The notes under the pieces: model-generated
Told to the model about the DNA's origin: nothing
Database searches by the model: none
Seen by the model: only the letters and a program-made list of their open reading frames with translations
NCBI GenBank assembly: GCA_003260075.1
Contig: QLIY01000569.1
Location: forward strand, 1-64,000
Length of the DNA stretch: 64,000 bases
Source: Phallusia mammillata
Lineage: Eukaryota > Chordata > Ascidiacea > Phlebobranchia > Ascidiidae
Direction: 5' to 3'
Translations under genes and position numbers: made by a program
Part shown: piece by piece, positions 25,103 to 41,100 of the stretch
Layout of the letters: every line of letters begins with the position of its first letter
How positions within the stretch are numbered: the first letter of the stretch is position 1

Positions 25103-28100
25103 ACCTTGGGTTTATAAAACACGGTGGCGGCCACCGTGGATATTTTGATTTGTTTGTAGCAGTATAGTACGGAACATCGTAAAAAAGAAATTTGGGAACA
25201 GTTTTGCTTTAAAACAAGCGTGCAACGGAAACTGCAACTTGTTTTGGTTAGTGCCTTTTTTATGACGTCAAACACACAATTGTTGCCAGATTTTCGGTGA
25301 TACAAAGCAACAACGACGTGACTAAACATTTCTAAATACCGTATTTACTCGATTGTAAGCCACGGCATATATTGTTTGTTTGTTTTTTACCTGCCGTTTG
25401 TGCGGCTTATAATCGGGTGAGGCTTACAATCTAGGGCGGCTTACAATCGAGTAAATACGGTATTACCAAAACAATTGTAAACGGTACAAGAGTGTATAAC
25501 ATTATTTTTTTTAATTGGTCGAACAGTCTGCGGGAAGTTTTTTAGGCTTTGAATTTGAGTTCTTGCGCGGTTTTACGCATTGATGACGTCACATAAAATG
25601 ACGTCATACTTTACGTCCGCCACCTTACATTTTTGTAAAACTCGGCGCCTATGCGTAGGCGAACAGCTAAGTGATGCCTGTCAAAAGTGTACATAAAACA
25701 AGTTGTCCAACCCATTGATACGCGACAAAGCCTATAGAACCATTTTGTGTCCAAAATAATACAGCAGGTGTTGGGAAAAAACATAAATAGTTTTTTTTAC
25801 AAACTGAAGAGCTTAACCGCGAAAAAGATTCGCCTTATTGAACGTGCATTTCAGGTATTAACATTTCAGCGTAATGTTGCAAGCTAAATTGTTTTTTTTC
25901 TGTAAGTTTTCCCTTATTTTCATGATTTTTTACAAAGGGTAAATTAATACAGCAGAATTAAGTTCAAGTTTGGTTCTGCCCTCCAACACAAGTCAGTTTT
26001 CTTATGTTGCCCGTTTTGAAAGTTAATTGCCCACCCCTGGTATACGTCAAACGAGCTGTTGTTGATAAACACAAAGGTAAAAAAATGAAGTACGCATTTT
26101 TAAACGTGTTAAATGGTCGTTTGTGCTTGCAAAATCAATCATGTTGGTCAAAAAGTTGTTTTCCCTACCTTTTTTGCAGATGGAAGATTATACTTTTGAT
26201 GCGGGAAAGTTGCAACGTTATGGCCGCACGGAACTTAAAACGTCTGACCACAGGTAAGTTACTATGTGCAAGTTAACTTTGTGATTTTGAAAACTGACTT
26301 CCATGCCCATCTGCAAGATGTCGCCCAAGAGCAGGTTTTATCCTAAAACCAACCAACACCCTAAAACCAATCCCATACCACTGTGTAAAGATCTTACGTT
26401 ATTATAAACTCCGTCTTAAAACTTAGGCCAGTTTAGTGTTTTACATTTTTGTGGGTGGCATGACAGGCAATATCTTCAACTGACTTTTTGACAAGTTTCC
26501 AAAGCGAGCCAAACTACATTTTACATCACACTCACACATGTTGCGTTTTTAGGCCAGTGGTTGCTGACATTGACGTCAAAGTTGTATCTGTGAACGAAGA
26601 AAGACGAAGCATGAAGCTTGATGAGATTCGGCATAGTATAGAAGCCATAAATGTTGCGGTATTTGTATTCTTAGAAGGATCCGAGTTTGATCATCAAATT
26701 TGCACCGAATTTCTTTATGCCAATGGTTTGGAGGAGTTTATTGGATGCAGGTTAACAAATATAACGTCCGCACTTGATGTTTTCGTTTTTTTTTGCCTTA
26801 ACTACTAGAATCCACAAAAAATTACTACACACAAAATGTGCCATGATCGAAAAAAAATCTTTTTTCTACCCCAGTGCACTAAATTAAGCAAACACATAAA
26901 CTACGAGTTTGGAAAGGCCTGTGCCAACTGCAAAAATGTTTGCGAATGTTTTTACGGGTTTGAAAAAGTAATTCGTTGTTTTCACGTGACATTCCAGTCA
27001 TAAAATCAAACAAAGATTCCACAACCAACCCAATAAAAGTATAATTTCCATGTGAGTGTGATGTCATAATAGACACAATGTCGTCACAACTACATTTTTA
27101 AAAATATATATTTGTGCACCGTCTTTTTTTGCTGGTGCCCGGCGTCATGGCAACTTGGGCCAGGTTCTAAGCAAAAAGGCAAAACACACACTTCGTCATT
27201 GGGTGTCGTGTTTGCAGGACTCTACGTCAGTGTATAGTTGCTGTGTACGCTACATCGAACAAAGCAAACGAAGCAGTCAATTTGGACGGTTCCGTGTACC
27301 AGGGTTACACAATACGCATTTGCACTGCTGATGGTAAGTTGAGCTAATTGATAATTAACGCGCCCCACTAAATTTAACCTACGGTAACCCTTCACGCTTC
27401 ATAGTGGGGTGACCCTAAAAATATTTGCCAGGTTTTGGTAAAGTTGTGTTTACCGTTTGCTGAGCCAGACAAACGCTTCACAGTTCCCTATTGGCCTGAA
27501 ATCGGTTGGTCTAATATGTGCACATAAGCAAGGCTAAAACTGTTGCTTTACAGTATATTTAATATTCGTAGGTTCATTTGTTTGTTGGTTTTTGTATTAG
27601 AAATTTACTAATATGTTGCTAATCACGCAAGTATATTAATTGACTTTCCGCCATATTTTCAAACTTTTTTATCGTAGCGTTTTTTTGTTACCTGCATGGT
27701 GTCCGTGTTTTTACTAACACCTAGCGAACATTTAACTTCGCTGCTTAAAAGTATTGTAGGTCGTATTATTTTGCAAAGTTTTGTAGAATAAAATTACCTT
27801 CTTCCATAGCGGATGTTGGCTGCTTGTATAGTCTCAATTTACCATATCTCATCCCACACACTGAACTGCTTCGCGAATAAACAGCAACATGTGACTTGTT
27901 CAAGTGACGTTTGATTGGGTTTGTGACAACGTACGTGGTCTTGACAGAACCACCGTGTTATGGCATAACAATGCGCTTTGTTCTTGTGCGCTGTAATTTT
28001 CCGCTCGAGTGTTTACATTGCTACGATTAATGCCTGACAAAATGGAAACTGACGGGCAAACATTAGTTTGTTACACATAGATCGCATCCTGTTGAAGCCA

Positions 28101-29069
28101 GATCGTCTCGACTCACCCGAGGTCATCGAAACCGACCCGGAGTTAACCGGAATCGAACAACAGCAGCAAGAGAGCTGCATAAGCCTAACAAGAAGCCATT
28201 ACTCCAGTGATAACATCAAATCATTGAGTGCAGTTCATATCCCTCGACCTAATTCAACGCCTTGTGAGATGAATCAAGCATCGGGTGGCAGCCAGTCATC
28301 AGTTCCAGTAGTGGCCTCGCGAAAACCACCACCGCGCCCCCCAGCTATATCCTCTCTTGCCTCAAAGACGTCGAAAAATTCCATTTCATCCACTGTTCCA
28401 CTTCAGCCCACGTATAATCCACGAGCATTACCTTTCGGCGATGTAACGGCAAATGCATCTACTGCTGTTGGGGGCGAGATGGGATTAACCAACGGAAGTG
28501 CTCCTGTTATAAACATGGCCGACCTCGATTTCAGTGTGTTTGAAGAGGTAAGGCGCTTGTTAAGATTTGTTAAAGACATTTCAAACATCCTTAGTGTAAT
28601 AAATAATGTAGAATATACCAATAAATTACATTTTAAAGCAACGAACGGTTTTGATGGAAAAAAATTCGACGAACTTTAAAATCTCCTATTATTTTAGGCC
28701 AATGTTCTAATTTTGTTGTTGTTGTAATAGAAACCACCCAAAATCAAGCCAAGAAAAACATTGCCAAAGCGACCCGCGCCCTGTCCGCCCAAAGCACCCC
28801 CTAATGGTAGTTCCAAGGCAAATAGACCGAAACCACCCCCGCCACCAATCCACCAAATTGATGTGCCACTGCTAGGTGGATCTTTGAACGGAAACCTGCC
28901 ACAATCTTCCATGCCTCCTCCACTGATACCATTTAATGCAACCAATACAGCACCATCTGCAAATATACCTGCGAACAATCCCAATGACCCCTGGTCAGTT
29001 TCTGGACAAAATAAAACGTCGAACGTTTCCCAGTCGTTCAGCACAAACTTTTCAGATTTACTCGGCTGA
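15220..29069 (+). CDS. SYNJ: Synaptojanin with two SH3 domains inserted in the 5-phosphatase domain
   Basis: Dual phosphoinositide phosphatase that removes PI(4,5)P2 from endocytic vesicles (family knowledge). Exons: 15220-15340, 15538-15624, 15689-15843, 15914-16044, 16126-16240, 16879-16989, 17248-17393, 17460-17556, 17729-17834, 19461-19603, 19773-19922, 20034-20199, 21157-21290, 21399-21522, 21699-21859, 22363-22464, 22539-22630, 22912-23052, 23111-23303, 23920-24087, 24383-24532, 26180-26253, 26553-26750, 27218-27333, 28081-28547, 28731-29069. Total 3987 nt (1328 aa), every phase consistent. Order: Sac1 domain with catalytic C387..R393 ([10 protein letters not shown]); 5-phosphatase with WNVNGG 538-543, E701, D840/N842, D916 and H955; RRM-like segment about 960-1060; proline-rich tail with RKPPPRPP 1141-1148 and DPW 1302-1304 (AP-2 type). 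Two SH3 domains (about 571-626 and 629-684) interrupt the 5-phosphatase domain. An acceptor AG at 15160-15161, just before the ATG, could be a 5'UTR intron or a trans-splice site. The first exon is the least certain. Confidence 0.93.
18234..18834. other. Assembly gap (601 N) in SYNJ intron 9
   Basis: Unknown bases. Exons 9 and 10 join in phase and give continuous Sac1 sequence (SKLM then DQLDPLLES), so no coding exon is missing. The flanks on both sides carry the same pyrimidine-rich TTTTTTCTTTTTTTCC and GTCAAGAAAGAATGGTTCAAAC repeat, which explains the gap. Confidence 0.9.
20307..20860. mobile_element. hAT-type element in SYNJ intron 12
   Basis: Starts CAGGGGTGGGTAACCTTT and ends AAGGTTCCCCCCCTG. 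Flanks are GTTTAAAC (20299-20306) and GTTTAAAA (20861-20868), 7 of 8 matching. A second hAT-like end (CAGTGGTTTCCAAAC) near 20397 suggests a nested copy. Confidence 0.75.
21447..22464 (+). other. Tandem SH3 domain coding insert within synaptojanin
   Basis: Parts of exons 14 and 15 plus all of exon 16. SH3-1 begins YYQALYEY (the ALYDY motif, residues 571-578), followed by [11 protein letters not shown], the ligand-groove Trp at W605 (GGEWFHG) and GIFPAAYV (P618, Y621). SH3-2 follows after two residues: YLVVHDF, DGDLQLW, W660 (DGEWFTG) and GIFPSSFV (P677, F680). SH3-1 keeps all groove aromatics; SH3-2 has His for the first ALYDY Tyr. Exon 14 encodes both the 5-phosphatase strand TLKDWLF and the start of SH3-1. 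Exon 17 follows directly with [12 protein letters not shown]. The general look is that of endocytic-adaptor SH3 domains, but the exact donor family cannot be told by eye. Confidence 0.93.
23420..23579. repeat. Perfect 48-bp inverted repeat with 64-nt loop (SYNJ intron 19)
   Basis: Arms 23420-23467 and 23532-23579 are exact reverse complements. The loop carries, on the minus strand, CTGATGA (23507-23513), a short GC-rich stem and GAAA (23490-23493): the hammerhead-like core layout seen at 4258. Probably two converging ends of a Penelope-like or related element. Confidence 0.75.
25015..25102. repeat. Homopolymer of 88 C (SYNJ intron 21)
   Basis: An uninterrupted C run between 25015 and 25102; the length is likely unreliable. 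It creates spurious poly-Pro and poly-Gly reading frames. Confidence 0.8.
25337..25462. mobile_element. Short MITE with TACCGTATTTACTCGATTG termini
   Basis: A 126-bp element with near-perfect terminal inverted repeats, the third member of the family at 9384-9685. Confidence 0.8.
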
Positions 29070-29131
29070 TATGTGTTCTTTTTCTCCCCATTTCTTATCT
29101 ACATATTTTATGATTTACTGGTATGTTGTGC

Positions 29132-29425
29132 AATAAATTCACGCATGTGTTTTGTTTCACATGAAAAAGCAAACGCAATTTCTTGTGCTTTGCTTAAAGT
29201 TTTGTGTTCGTTTAGTCTTGTTGTTGTAAAGCCCGGTAGCTGACATTCCTATCAAATCCCAGTATTTTCATGGCTGCGGTTTTTGTTTACATTTTTTTGT
29301 TACTTCATTACTCTAATATTTATTCTTTGTTCATTTCATTGTTGTTGATATGTGCAATTAAATGTATCTTAGTGCTTATTCACGTTAATGTATGTTTTTA
29401 TTGTATTCTCCAACCCGGTAAATAA
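29132..29425 (+). terminator. Candidate poly(A) signals of synaptojanin
   Basis: AATAAA at 29132-29137, 63 bases after the stop codon, and a second AATAAA at 29420-29425. Either could end the transcript; the sequence alone does not say which. Confidence 0.45.
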
Positions 29426-32055
29426 ACAAAATCACTCTGATGGTAAAATATATTTATTAGCTCGTTGTCACAGAAGCGCAGAAACCCTCCGAAGCAAAAG
29501 TTCAAATTTGAGTTTGATGCCTTTATGTGGGGATTTATAGCATAGTAAGAGGTTCATATCAAAACTTTAACTCGGACACACTTGCAGTCGATGAAGGTGA
29601 TCTGTCAGCATTAACTTACAATGGATGAAACCATGGTTTCTCACACCGACAATGAGGACAGGACAAACTTTAATCAAAAGGTGGGTAGGTGTTATCTGGC
29701 AATCATCGTTTCTAAAAAACGATTTGTCGACCGCTATCAGAATATGCGTTGCCGCATGCGATGAAAGATCGGCCAAAGTGACGTTGTTCTGCCACCGCCA
29801 TTTATTTACACACGGTCTGAATCGACAAAAAGGGAATTTACACAATGGAGATGATTACCTTCGTTTTGGGAATGCAGGTTCGAGACGGTCATTACTAAAG
29901 CAAGAAAAAATGTAATTATGTCCGCCCCGAGGGTTTAATAAACTTGTCGGTCATTTGAACAATCTACAAAATACCAAAATGAGTCATTTTAATAACCCAC
30001 CTACAAGCAGAGTGTGCAAGATCTAGCTGTCTGTGTATATTGGCTATCATGTTAATAAATTTTACACCATTATCAGGACTTGCTAATAGCACGTACTTTA
30101 TAAGGATCCATATTCGTCCGATAAAAGAACCTTTTTGATAAACCGAAAATGCAAAATGATTTAAACCATGTTTAAATAGAGTCAAACACTTTTAAATTTA
30201 CGTGCATTTCGCGGTTTTTATCACAACCAAGGTTGTCAAAATGTCAAACTCCGACACTGCTACGGCTAAAAATAACTGGTATTGGTAAACAACGACCTAA
30301 TGCGTGTGGTAGGGTGCCGAAATAGGAAAAATGAGCAATACAGAGCGAAAATTTACTTTTTAGATGAACGTTGAAAGTTCGGGTCAGGTTTGAGGCTGTC
30401 TGCTGACGTCAAAGCCACCACAGACGTCACGCTTGAATGGAAAAACTGCCTCAACATCTACTCGTACTTCAGAGTAAACTTCTTGGCCTGTTTAATGCTG
30501 GCCCAGGATATATGTGCGATCTGTATCGTCGATTTGGCTAAGATATTGTAAATATTGTATTGGTTGCTTTTTACCGACACTATGTAAATGTGCTAAGGTA
30601 TTGTAAGGCATACTTAGATGAACAAATGCAGAGTTCGGGATATGATGCAAGTTCTCATTGGTACAACCAACTAAATCACGGGGCCAAAAAGTAAAAATTC
30701 GTTTGTTACAACATGGCCAAAAGCGTCCGTTAACCGACATTTAACAATTTGCCTTGCTAAAACTATAGCTTTACCGATTAACTATATTTAACAATACGGT
30801 GCACAAGCGGCTAGTTTCATAAGGTTACCTGCGGCCTTAATCCATCGTTTCCCTTGCGGTAGGGCGCTCTTATGTCCTGCACCGACCATATACGACTCAC
30901 CATCTAAAAAAGGCGGGTGACGTAACTGCAACAGTTATTTTATATCCAGGGCCTGCATTGATGCCCAACCAGATAAGCTGTTGCTCAATTGCCCACATCG
31001 ATGTATAAACGGGCAAAAAGTGACAATGCTAAAAATTTACAACACACCGTTAATTTATAAAAAGGGCGTGTAAAAGTTTTTTTGTTTATGCCTAACAAGA
31101 ATTTACAAAATGTGTAATTAAGTCTTGCAGCAAAAATGGACACAATATTAAAGGTACTGTCGCCCAGCCTTAACTTACACATTTTCATCACATGTCAACA
31201 AGAGAAATGCGATCATGTCGTGGGGCGTTAATGTTTAACTGCAGTTGCTTGAAGACTTACAGGAAGTTAAGGTTTGTACAGTAAACGCTATAGTCAACAT
31301 AACAGCGCGTTTCTATCACGATTGAAGCAGTTATATGACTATTTACTTTACTCACATGGCCTTCTCTGCATTTACAGGCCGAAATTATGTGTGATGAAAT
31401 ATAGCGTTGATTTGGAAAAATGTAACTTCGAATCCGTGACCTTGTTCGGTATTCACTTTACCTTGATTTCCTGCTTCCTTCAACGCAATTTCCTTACTTG
31501 TTTCCTTCCACGTCTTTCCGTGACTTTTAAATTTCTCCCTAAAGCAGAGATGTCAAGGCTGAAACACTTTAACCTGTACGTCGCCCTAGGCAACGGAAAC
31601 TATACCTAGGTGTCTAATTATGTAAATCAACATCAAAACTTTATTAAAAACAAAAACAAAATACGTTTTATGGCGAAAACAATTTATATGTATACCTTCA
31701 TGTATGTTGTCTTTATATGAGAAAAAGTAAACTAAGCACATTGGTTGAAATTGGTAAATTTAATGAAATTAACCTGTTTTTGTGCAGTACTTTCATTGCA
31801 TTTTTAGGTATAATGTGTAATTTGCCAAACGGCTGTCCGGCTTTAGGCTATGACGTTATTTTTCGCATTGGGTTTTCGCGAGTCAAAGTATCTAAGCCGG
31901 CAACTTTTTTCGTGTTTTCCTGTTAATCGCTTCGGTGCGCTGACGCGATAAAACTTGAATCTCTTTTTTTTTCTCATGGACATGCGCAGCATGCGTTATG
32001 CGCCGTACACACACGCACTCTAACCGCTGTGCGGCGCGGCTTGCGGTTGTGCTGG
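29426..32055. other. SYNJ-SoxE intergenic region, no gene seen
   Basis: No reading frame with recognisable protein similarity on either strand, and no structured repeat. As the upstream flank of SoxE it is a natural place for its cis-regulatory elements, but none can be identified by eye. Confidence 0.45.
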
Positions 32056-32168
32056 TTTAAATACGAGCCCTTTCGTCAAACATCAAGTCAAATGAAACTG
32101 TTGGTCGATAAGGAAACATCCAGTAAATGTCTGACTTTCACAAGTTGCTTGGAATTGATTTAAAATTG
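32056..32168 (+). promoter_or_regulatory. Possible SoxE core promoter and 5'UTR exon
   Basis: A TATA-like TTTAAATA at 32056-32063 lies 240 bases before the SoxE start. A strong donor (GTAAGT) at 32168 pairs with the acceptor at 32277-32278. This fits a short noncoding first exon. Two short upstream reading frames start at 32092 and 32127. No transcript evidence is available here. Confidence 0.3.
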
Positions 32169-32298
32169 TAAGTGCTAATCATAATTATTACGTTTGCAGC
32201 CTATTTTAAGAAAAATATATACTGCGCTGTCGGAGGTAGTTTTTTAAAGGCTGACCTGTGTGATGTCACTTTGCTTAGGTGCAGTGAAAGGACCTGCG

Positions 32299-35182
<2,884 letters not shown>

Positions 35183-38100
35183 TGTGCTTTTGAATGTTGA
35201 CATTGTTGTTTTATAGTATGGTGCCAAAGTTACCACAGTTGTTAGCGCCTGATTTCAATTTAAGTTCCACCAGGTTTAGAGTCTGTCAAAGCTCAGTCCA
35301 TATCTGTCCCAATGTCCACTGGCGTCGGCGTTATCAGCAAATTTAATTTTTTTGTATTTATAGGCTAAAAGAGCCAAACTTTTTTTCTCCGTTCTTCTGT
35401 CGATATTTATTTTGTTGATAAATTGGATCCACTTTGGTGCAGTTTGCATTTGTCAAACTCACACCTTCTGTGAAATCTATAATTTTTTATTTTTATATTT
35501 GTTTGTGCCCTATTTGCGATTTGATATATCTGTTCCGTATTTATGTACTGTAGTACACTGGACTTTTTTTGCTTCATGTGCCGAATAATATGCGAAATAA
35601 CATTGATTTGTTTGTATTTTATGTAAACAGATTATAGTTTTTTAATTCTTTTCAATTGCAGCGAAGCGAATGATATTGTGAAGTGTGATATATTTTTTTC
35701 TTGTTTTAATTGAGCTTGCAATAGATAATGCGATGAAAAAGTTGTTTTGTGGTGGATGTGAGGTTAACTGACAAGCAGCGCATATATTGTGGCTACAACA
35801 CAACTTGTTCCAAAATCTATGTAATTTGGGGTTGTTGGGAATATGTACATAGGTAGTCACTCAATTAACTTCCAAACTACAGGCACTATGCAAAAACAGC
35901 GATATTTTGAGAAAGGTATACAATCGACATAGAAAGATAATGTTGTCAATCTTACCTAAAAACGAGAAGTCAAGTTGCCGAATATGAAATAATCTCTGTG
36001 AAAGCACTTTTCGCGGTTTTAAAACGAACGGTTCTGGTTTGATAGTGCAATATCCAAGTTTGGAGCAATACGTAACTCTGTCATGCTACACTTGGCAGAG
36101 GCGCAACGCGAGAAAAGAGGTAAACGCTTGAACGCCGACACGTAAAATGGCCAAGCTGCGGCAAGGCTGGCTATGGCGTCAAAGACAAAAATAGCTTCAA
36201 GCAGCCACCGACCCCAAAATGCGATTCTTTGCGGAAAGAAAGGGAACCTGAATCCATTGGTGACTGGAAATCAGCTAAAATGTTAGGTAAACATGGGTTA
36301 CGGCCGATGATAGCATGGTTGCTAGGCTTGGTAGGAGAACCAGCCAATTGGTTGGTGTGAGCACGGCAGTGGAGAAAACCGCAAGAACATATCGCGAGAG
36401 GTACGGCTCCGGCGCTGATTATACCCTGCTGTTAATTGCTGTCTACTCCTATTGTTCACAGTGTGTATCAGCCGGATTTTGTGGCCTACACGAGTACGAT
36501 AATAGCCACATCAGAAACAAAATAGTCAAGTACAACCTACACTTTTAATTCCGCGCTCAATATGATTCATAATTAGCTCCACCACCTGCCTTTGTGGACC
36601 TTGTTTTAAGATCCTTCGCAAAACTTGTTGCTCATTATCACCACCGCTTCTATTCAAAACAAGTTCCAAATTAAGGTGACAGACAGTGCAAGATTTTACA
36701 ATTACACGAAATTGGCGTAAACGTTCTTCGCGGTAACTTGCTTATGACGGAAATTTTAAAAAAACGTGAGCAATAAATGTTCTTCCAATCGAAATAATTT
36801 TTTACTCTGCACCAATTTCAGGTCCATATCGGTGGCAAAACCAAACAAATAATCATGTTCAGTGACAAACAAACAAGGTCGCTTAATATTGAGGATCAAG
36901 TTTTCCAAAACAAACAAAAAATGAGTAATCTTAGTGGCGCTTTACTAGCGCATGGCAGACGCCTCACACTACGTCATTTCGACAAAAAAAGATTAGTATG
37001 CTAAAGTCTATAATTTCGCCGAGCTCGAAACGAGCAGGGCGACACGGATGAAAAATCACAGCGTTTTTCTCTCAAAAGCACATGTAGACTTACAGGTAGA
37101 CCAATAGCTGTCCGACCTACTTACGTCATGTCTAAATTTGTATCGGGAGCTTCGCCTATATCGTTTACGTTATATCGGCGCTAAGATGACTAAAAAGTGC
37201 GGAGCTGAGCCAAAAAGAGGCTTTGCAAGCGCAGATTTGGCGATCGCGGGAAGCTCGTATAATCAAGATAACAATCGGAGCGCTCCTTGTATTTCTTCTG
37301 CACATCCTAGATAGAGCGGGTGAGCATTGATGACTCGATGGCAAAAACAAATAATTACGTACGTGTGGCTAGCCGTAGTTTAATCTTCTTCACCTGCGGA
37401 ACTGGCAATATTTCGAAAATAAACGAAATGTGATTAGTAAAACCTCACTTGAATGGGCTTGTAATCCCGTCACCGACAATTGGCATTAAACGTTTCACCG
37501 GTTTGTCGTCATGATTACCATAGTTTAGTAATTACCAAAGTTAAGATTTTCATAAAAATGTTAAAAATTCCCTATGTGACAAAGTTGTTTTTATTGGGGT
37601 TTATAAATATATTCAACCAGAATAAGGAAATCATCGATGGCAGTCATAATTCCACAGGCGAAACCATGTCCTCGTTGAGTTGAATACACATCAGCAGAAG
37701 TAAGTTTTATTAAAATAAATGAGGTTAAACAATTTTAATCAAATCCAAAATTCTATGGAATTTCTATCTTGTCTTGTAACTTTGATTGCACAAATCAGTT
37801 GAACAAATAAATTCGCTTGTTTCTTACTACCAACAGTCGTATCACTTTGGTATGATGTTCGTAAATATAAGTATCTTGTTATCGGTCGACACGTACATGA
37901 AAAGAGCATTTGGGTAAACTGTAACGAATACAACTGGTTTACAATTTCTAATCAGGATTCAACATTTACACCATCGATGTTCTTGATAGTAAGGAATCAG
38001 TTAAGACATGTTGGAAATCTCAACGAAACAAAGGATGTTGCGTAATTGTGCTACCAATGTAAAAAGGGTGGAAAACGAAAGCACTACAATTTTAGACACA

Positions 38101-41100
38101 TACCTTTTACAACCCAACCGTTTCAAAAAGTGACATAGGACAACAATACGACGTACACTGCGTATTTTTGCAATGCAACTCCTGGTTCCATCAATTACTT
38201 TAATAGTAAAAACGTTTATTCTTGTCACAGTATGAAGTCTTAAAACTACCGTTAAACTGAAATTAAAAAGAGAATGATTTTGACCGCAACTAAACGCAAG
38301 TTTGACACCAACTGGTATAAGTCCATTTCACGACTCTAAACCATCGAGTTGTTTTGTGTGTTTATATTTCGTTTGCGGAGAGTCTAGTTTCCGCTTGGGT
38401 TTGTTGTACACTTAACTTCAATCTCGTCATACATCAGATGTTGCGTTGCTCGAGGGCAATCATGATTGTATCGCGCTTAACGGATAAAGCATCGCCACGG
38501 GTCACCCAATATCACAAAGATGTTAACTAATCAATCCCCGAATCAATCGTGCACACAATAGCGGATCCACGTACCATTAACACTATATCGCCCAATCTTT
38601 TTAGGTTCTAAAGCACCCTGGTTCCTTTATCGAAAAATCACACATTAAACCAGACAGTGAAGTTTCAAAATTGTAATTTAAAGCTGCATTTTTTAGAACA
38701 AGGCAATATCGCACCGTTAAAAATCATTTAGCCGTAATTAGCACACTAAGTTATTTTATTGAGAAGAAAAACTTTTTTATTGTTACAAACGTATTTTAAA
38801 CGCGCATTTGAATGACTATAAGTATCAGGAAACAAGTAAAACGCGAGAAAACCGAATTGTGTGGTTTAAAAACATTTGGAATTAAACACAATCAACACAA
38901 ACCCAGTTTGCAACTACGCGTGTAAAGTGCAAAATGTTATGTGCAAACAACAGATATCGGAAGTCTACACAAACGGTTACGGGCGTACTGTACTATTCCA
39001 CTCAGCCTAGGAAATGATTAGCCAGCCAGATTATCGATGCTCATGAGAAAAGGCGACTGACTTACAACACAAAAGCACGCGCAAAAGGTTGGTAATTATT
39101 AACAGGCGCATTTCAAGTGTGAGTTTGACTGCTTTGCCAACATTGGCTAGACAAAACGCCAGGTAATAAAACTTTGCCATTGGCTATGCAAACACAACTC
39201 ATGCGCTAAATTGCGTTCGTATTTAGCATAAGTTTTGATATATTATTGGAAAGCATTTCCTCTCTTAGATTTCTCCATTTCGCAGGTCCGAGCTTAGCAA
39301 CAAAAGAGCAACATCGGATGCTAAATGAAACTTGTTGGTTTTGATCTCGGGAGCATTGAAACATTTTATCTTCTTGGTTGGAATGTTTTGCATTCAGTAA
39401 TCAAGTACACAACATACTGCAGATTAAATGATTCAAGGTGCAACGCCTTTGGAATTGAAGTTTTAGTTTTTACGTCGCTAAAATGGTGAAGGTTTTAAAA
39501 AGCAATAATGTTTAGCGACAGATGTCCAAGCAGAAAATAAATGAGAGATAGGCACTCACAATAAAAGTTACCGGACTAATTTCAAATTTGCCAACGTAAA
39601 TTTTTAGATATTATGTCGCAGGGAGATTTATGAAAGGTGGCTACACACCTGAAACAAAGCCAGGTCTTACCGGCTTTTATTCGTCCATGCTTGCTGCATT
39701 GCGACCTCATGCGGTGTGACGTTTTAAACTTACTTTGTAGTGTGCACTTGTGGTAACTTTAAAACAAAAATAAAACCCGCCTGAGGGCGCTAGAGAAATC
39801 ACCAGCGCCCTTACTCGTTGCTCGTATGTGACTCGAAATTGGTCCAAAAAAATAATACGTTCTTTACTGGTAATGGCTCGGCCCGTCCCCCCCCCCCCCC
39901 AAATATGTTAATGACACTACAGCTCAAACCAAAATTAAGTTGTCGTATTCTTAAATTTAAACTTACCAAAGAAAAATGTGTTTTAGTTATTTTAACAAAC
40001 ACGAACAGCACCCTAAAAGTCTTGCTTAGGAAAACTTTATGATATGATAAAATTTTAGTGACCAATTGAGATTTTTTCAGTTGAATGTTGCCGTTAAAGC
40101 CGATTAGTTACAAATTGCAATGAGTTTGTTTGATCATACAGATTATTATTACTTTTTTATTTTTTTTGTGGGTTTTGAAATACCTTCATTATATTTTACC
40201 AACATGTGCCACAAACAATAAAAAAACATCTAACAACATCATTTTCATTTTTAAACATGTCAGATGAACAGAAGTTAAAACGTTTTGCGGTTGACATTGT
40301 ATCCGCTCATTGTTGATTTAGTTGCACAAACAAGTTTGTTGTGTCCCCGCAACGCAATCTTTTCAATAACCGAAATCAACGTTTAGGCGGAAAAACATGG
40401 ACTTTGAATTGTTTTTAATTTAAGTCTGTAACTATTTAATTTTTATTTGCAATTTAGGATTTTTTGGTTGAATTTGAAATCTGTGATAACCGTTTTAATT
40501 GGTTTTTGTTTTACAAAAAAGTGTTATTGCATACATGATTTTTTTAACACATTAGTAACGACCAAAAAAGTATCTTTAAAGCAACAGCCACATACACTTC
40601 ACATTTACGGGCAAAATTGAATTTAATATAGATGCAAACATTTAAAAAACCTTTATTGCTGTTTAGACTTACCAACACACCCTTTTTTGAAACACAATTT
40701 GCTTTAATCCACATTGATATTATCCACTCTTCTTTGGAAAGAAACACGTCGCTTCCCGCTGGTAAAAATTGCTCTTGTAGCATTATCTATAGTTCAGCGG
40801 CGATAGCCAATTCTCAACAATAGACGTTTAAGCTGTATCTAATACTGTTAAAATACCTCACTATGTGTACAAGAAACATACATCTGTCACTTTTTACTTG
40901 TGATTACGAAACACCACTGATCACTCTGATGTGTCTACTGCGATATAACGGTAATAAGCGAAAAACATGTTTATAAGAGAGTGAGTGTAAGAAGGCTTTG
41001 GGATCAAGGTTCGATGTGTGCCGGGAGGTTCGCGTGAGAACGCTTGTTTGCTTAAGCGGGACAATTGATCAGGGCATGGCGTTTTACAGTAATCACGTAT

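Noticed and set aside
24842-25329. Poly-Pro and poly-Gly reading frames on opposite strands
   Set aside because: Translation of the 88-C homopolymer inside a synaptojanin intron.
28694-29044. 116-residue Gly-rich minus-strand frame
   Set aside because: Antisense shadow of the proline-rich last exon of synaptojanin.
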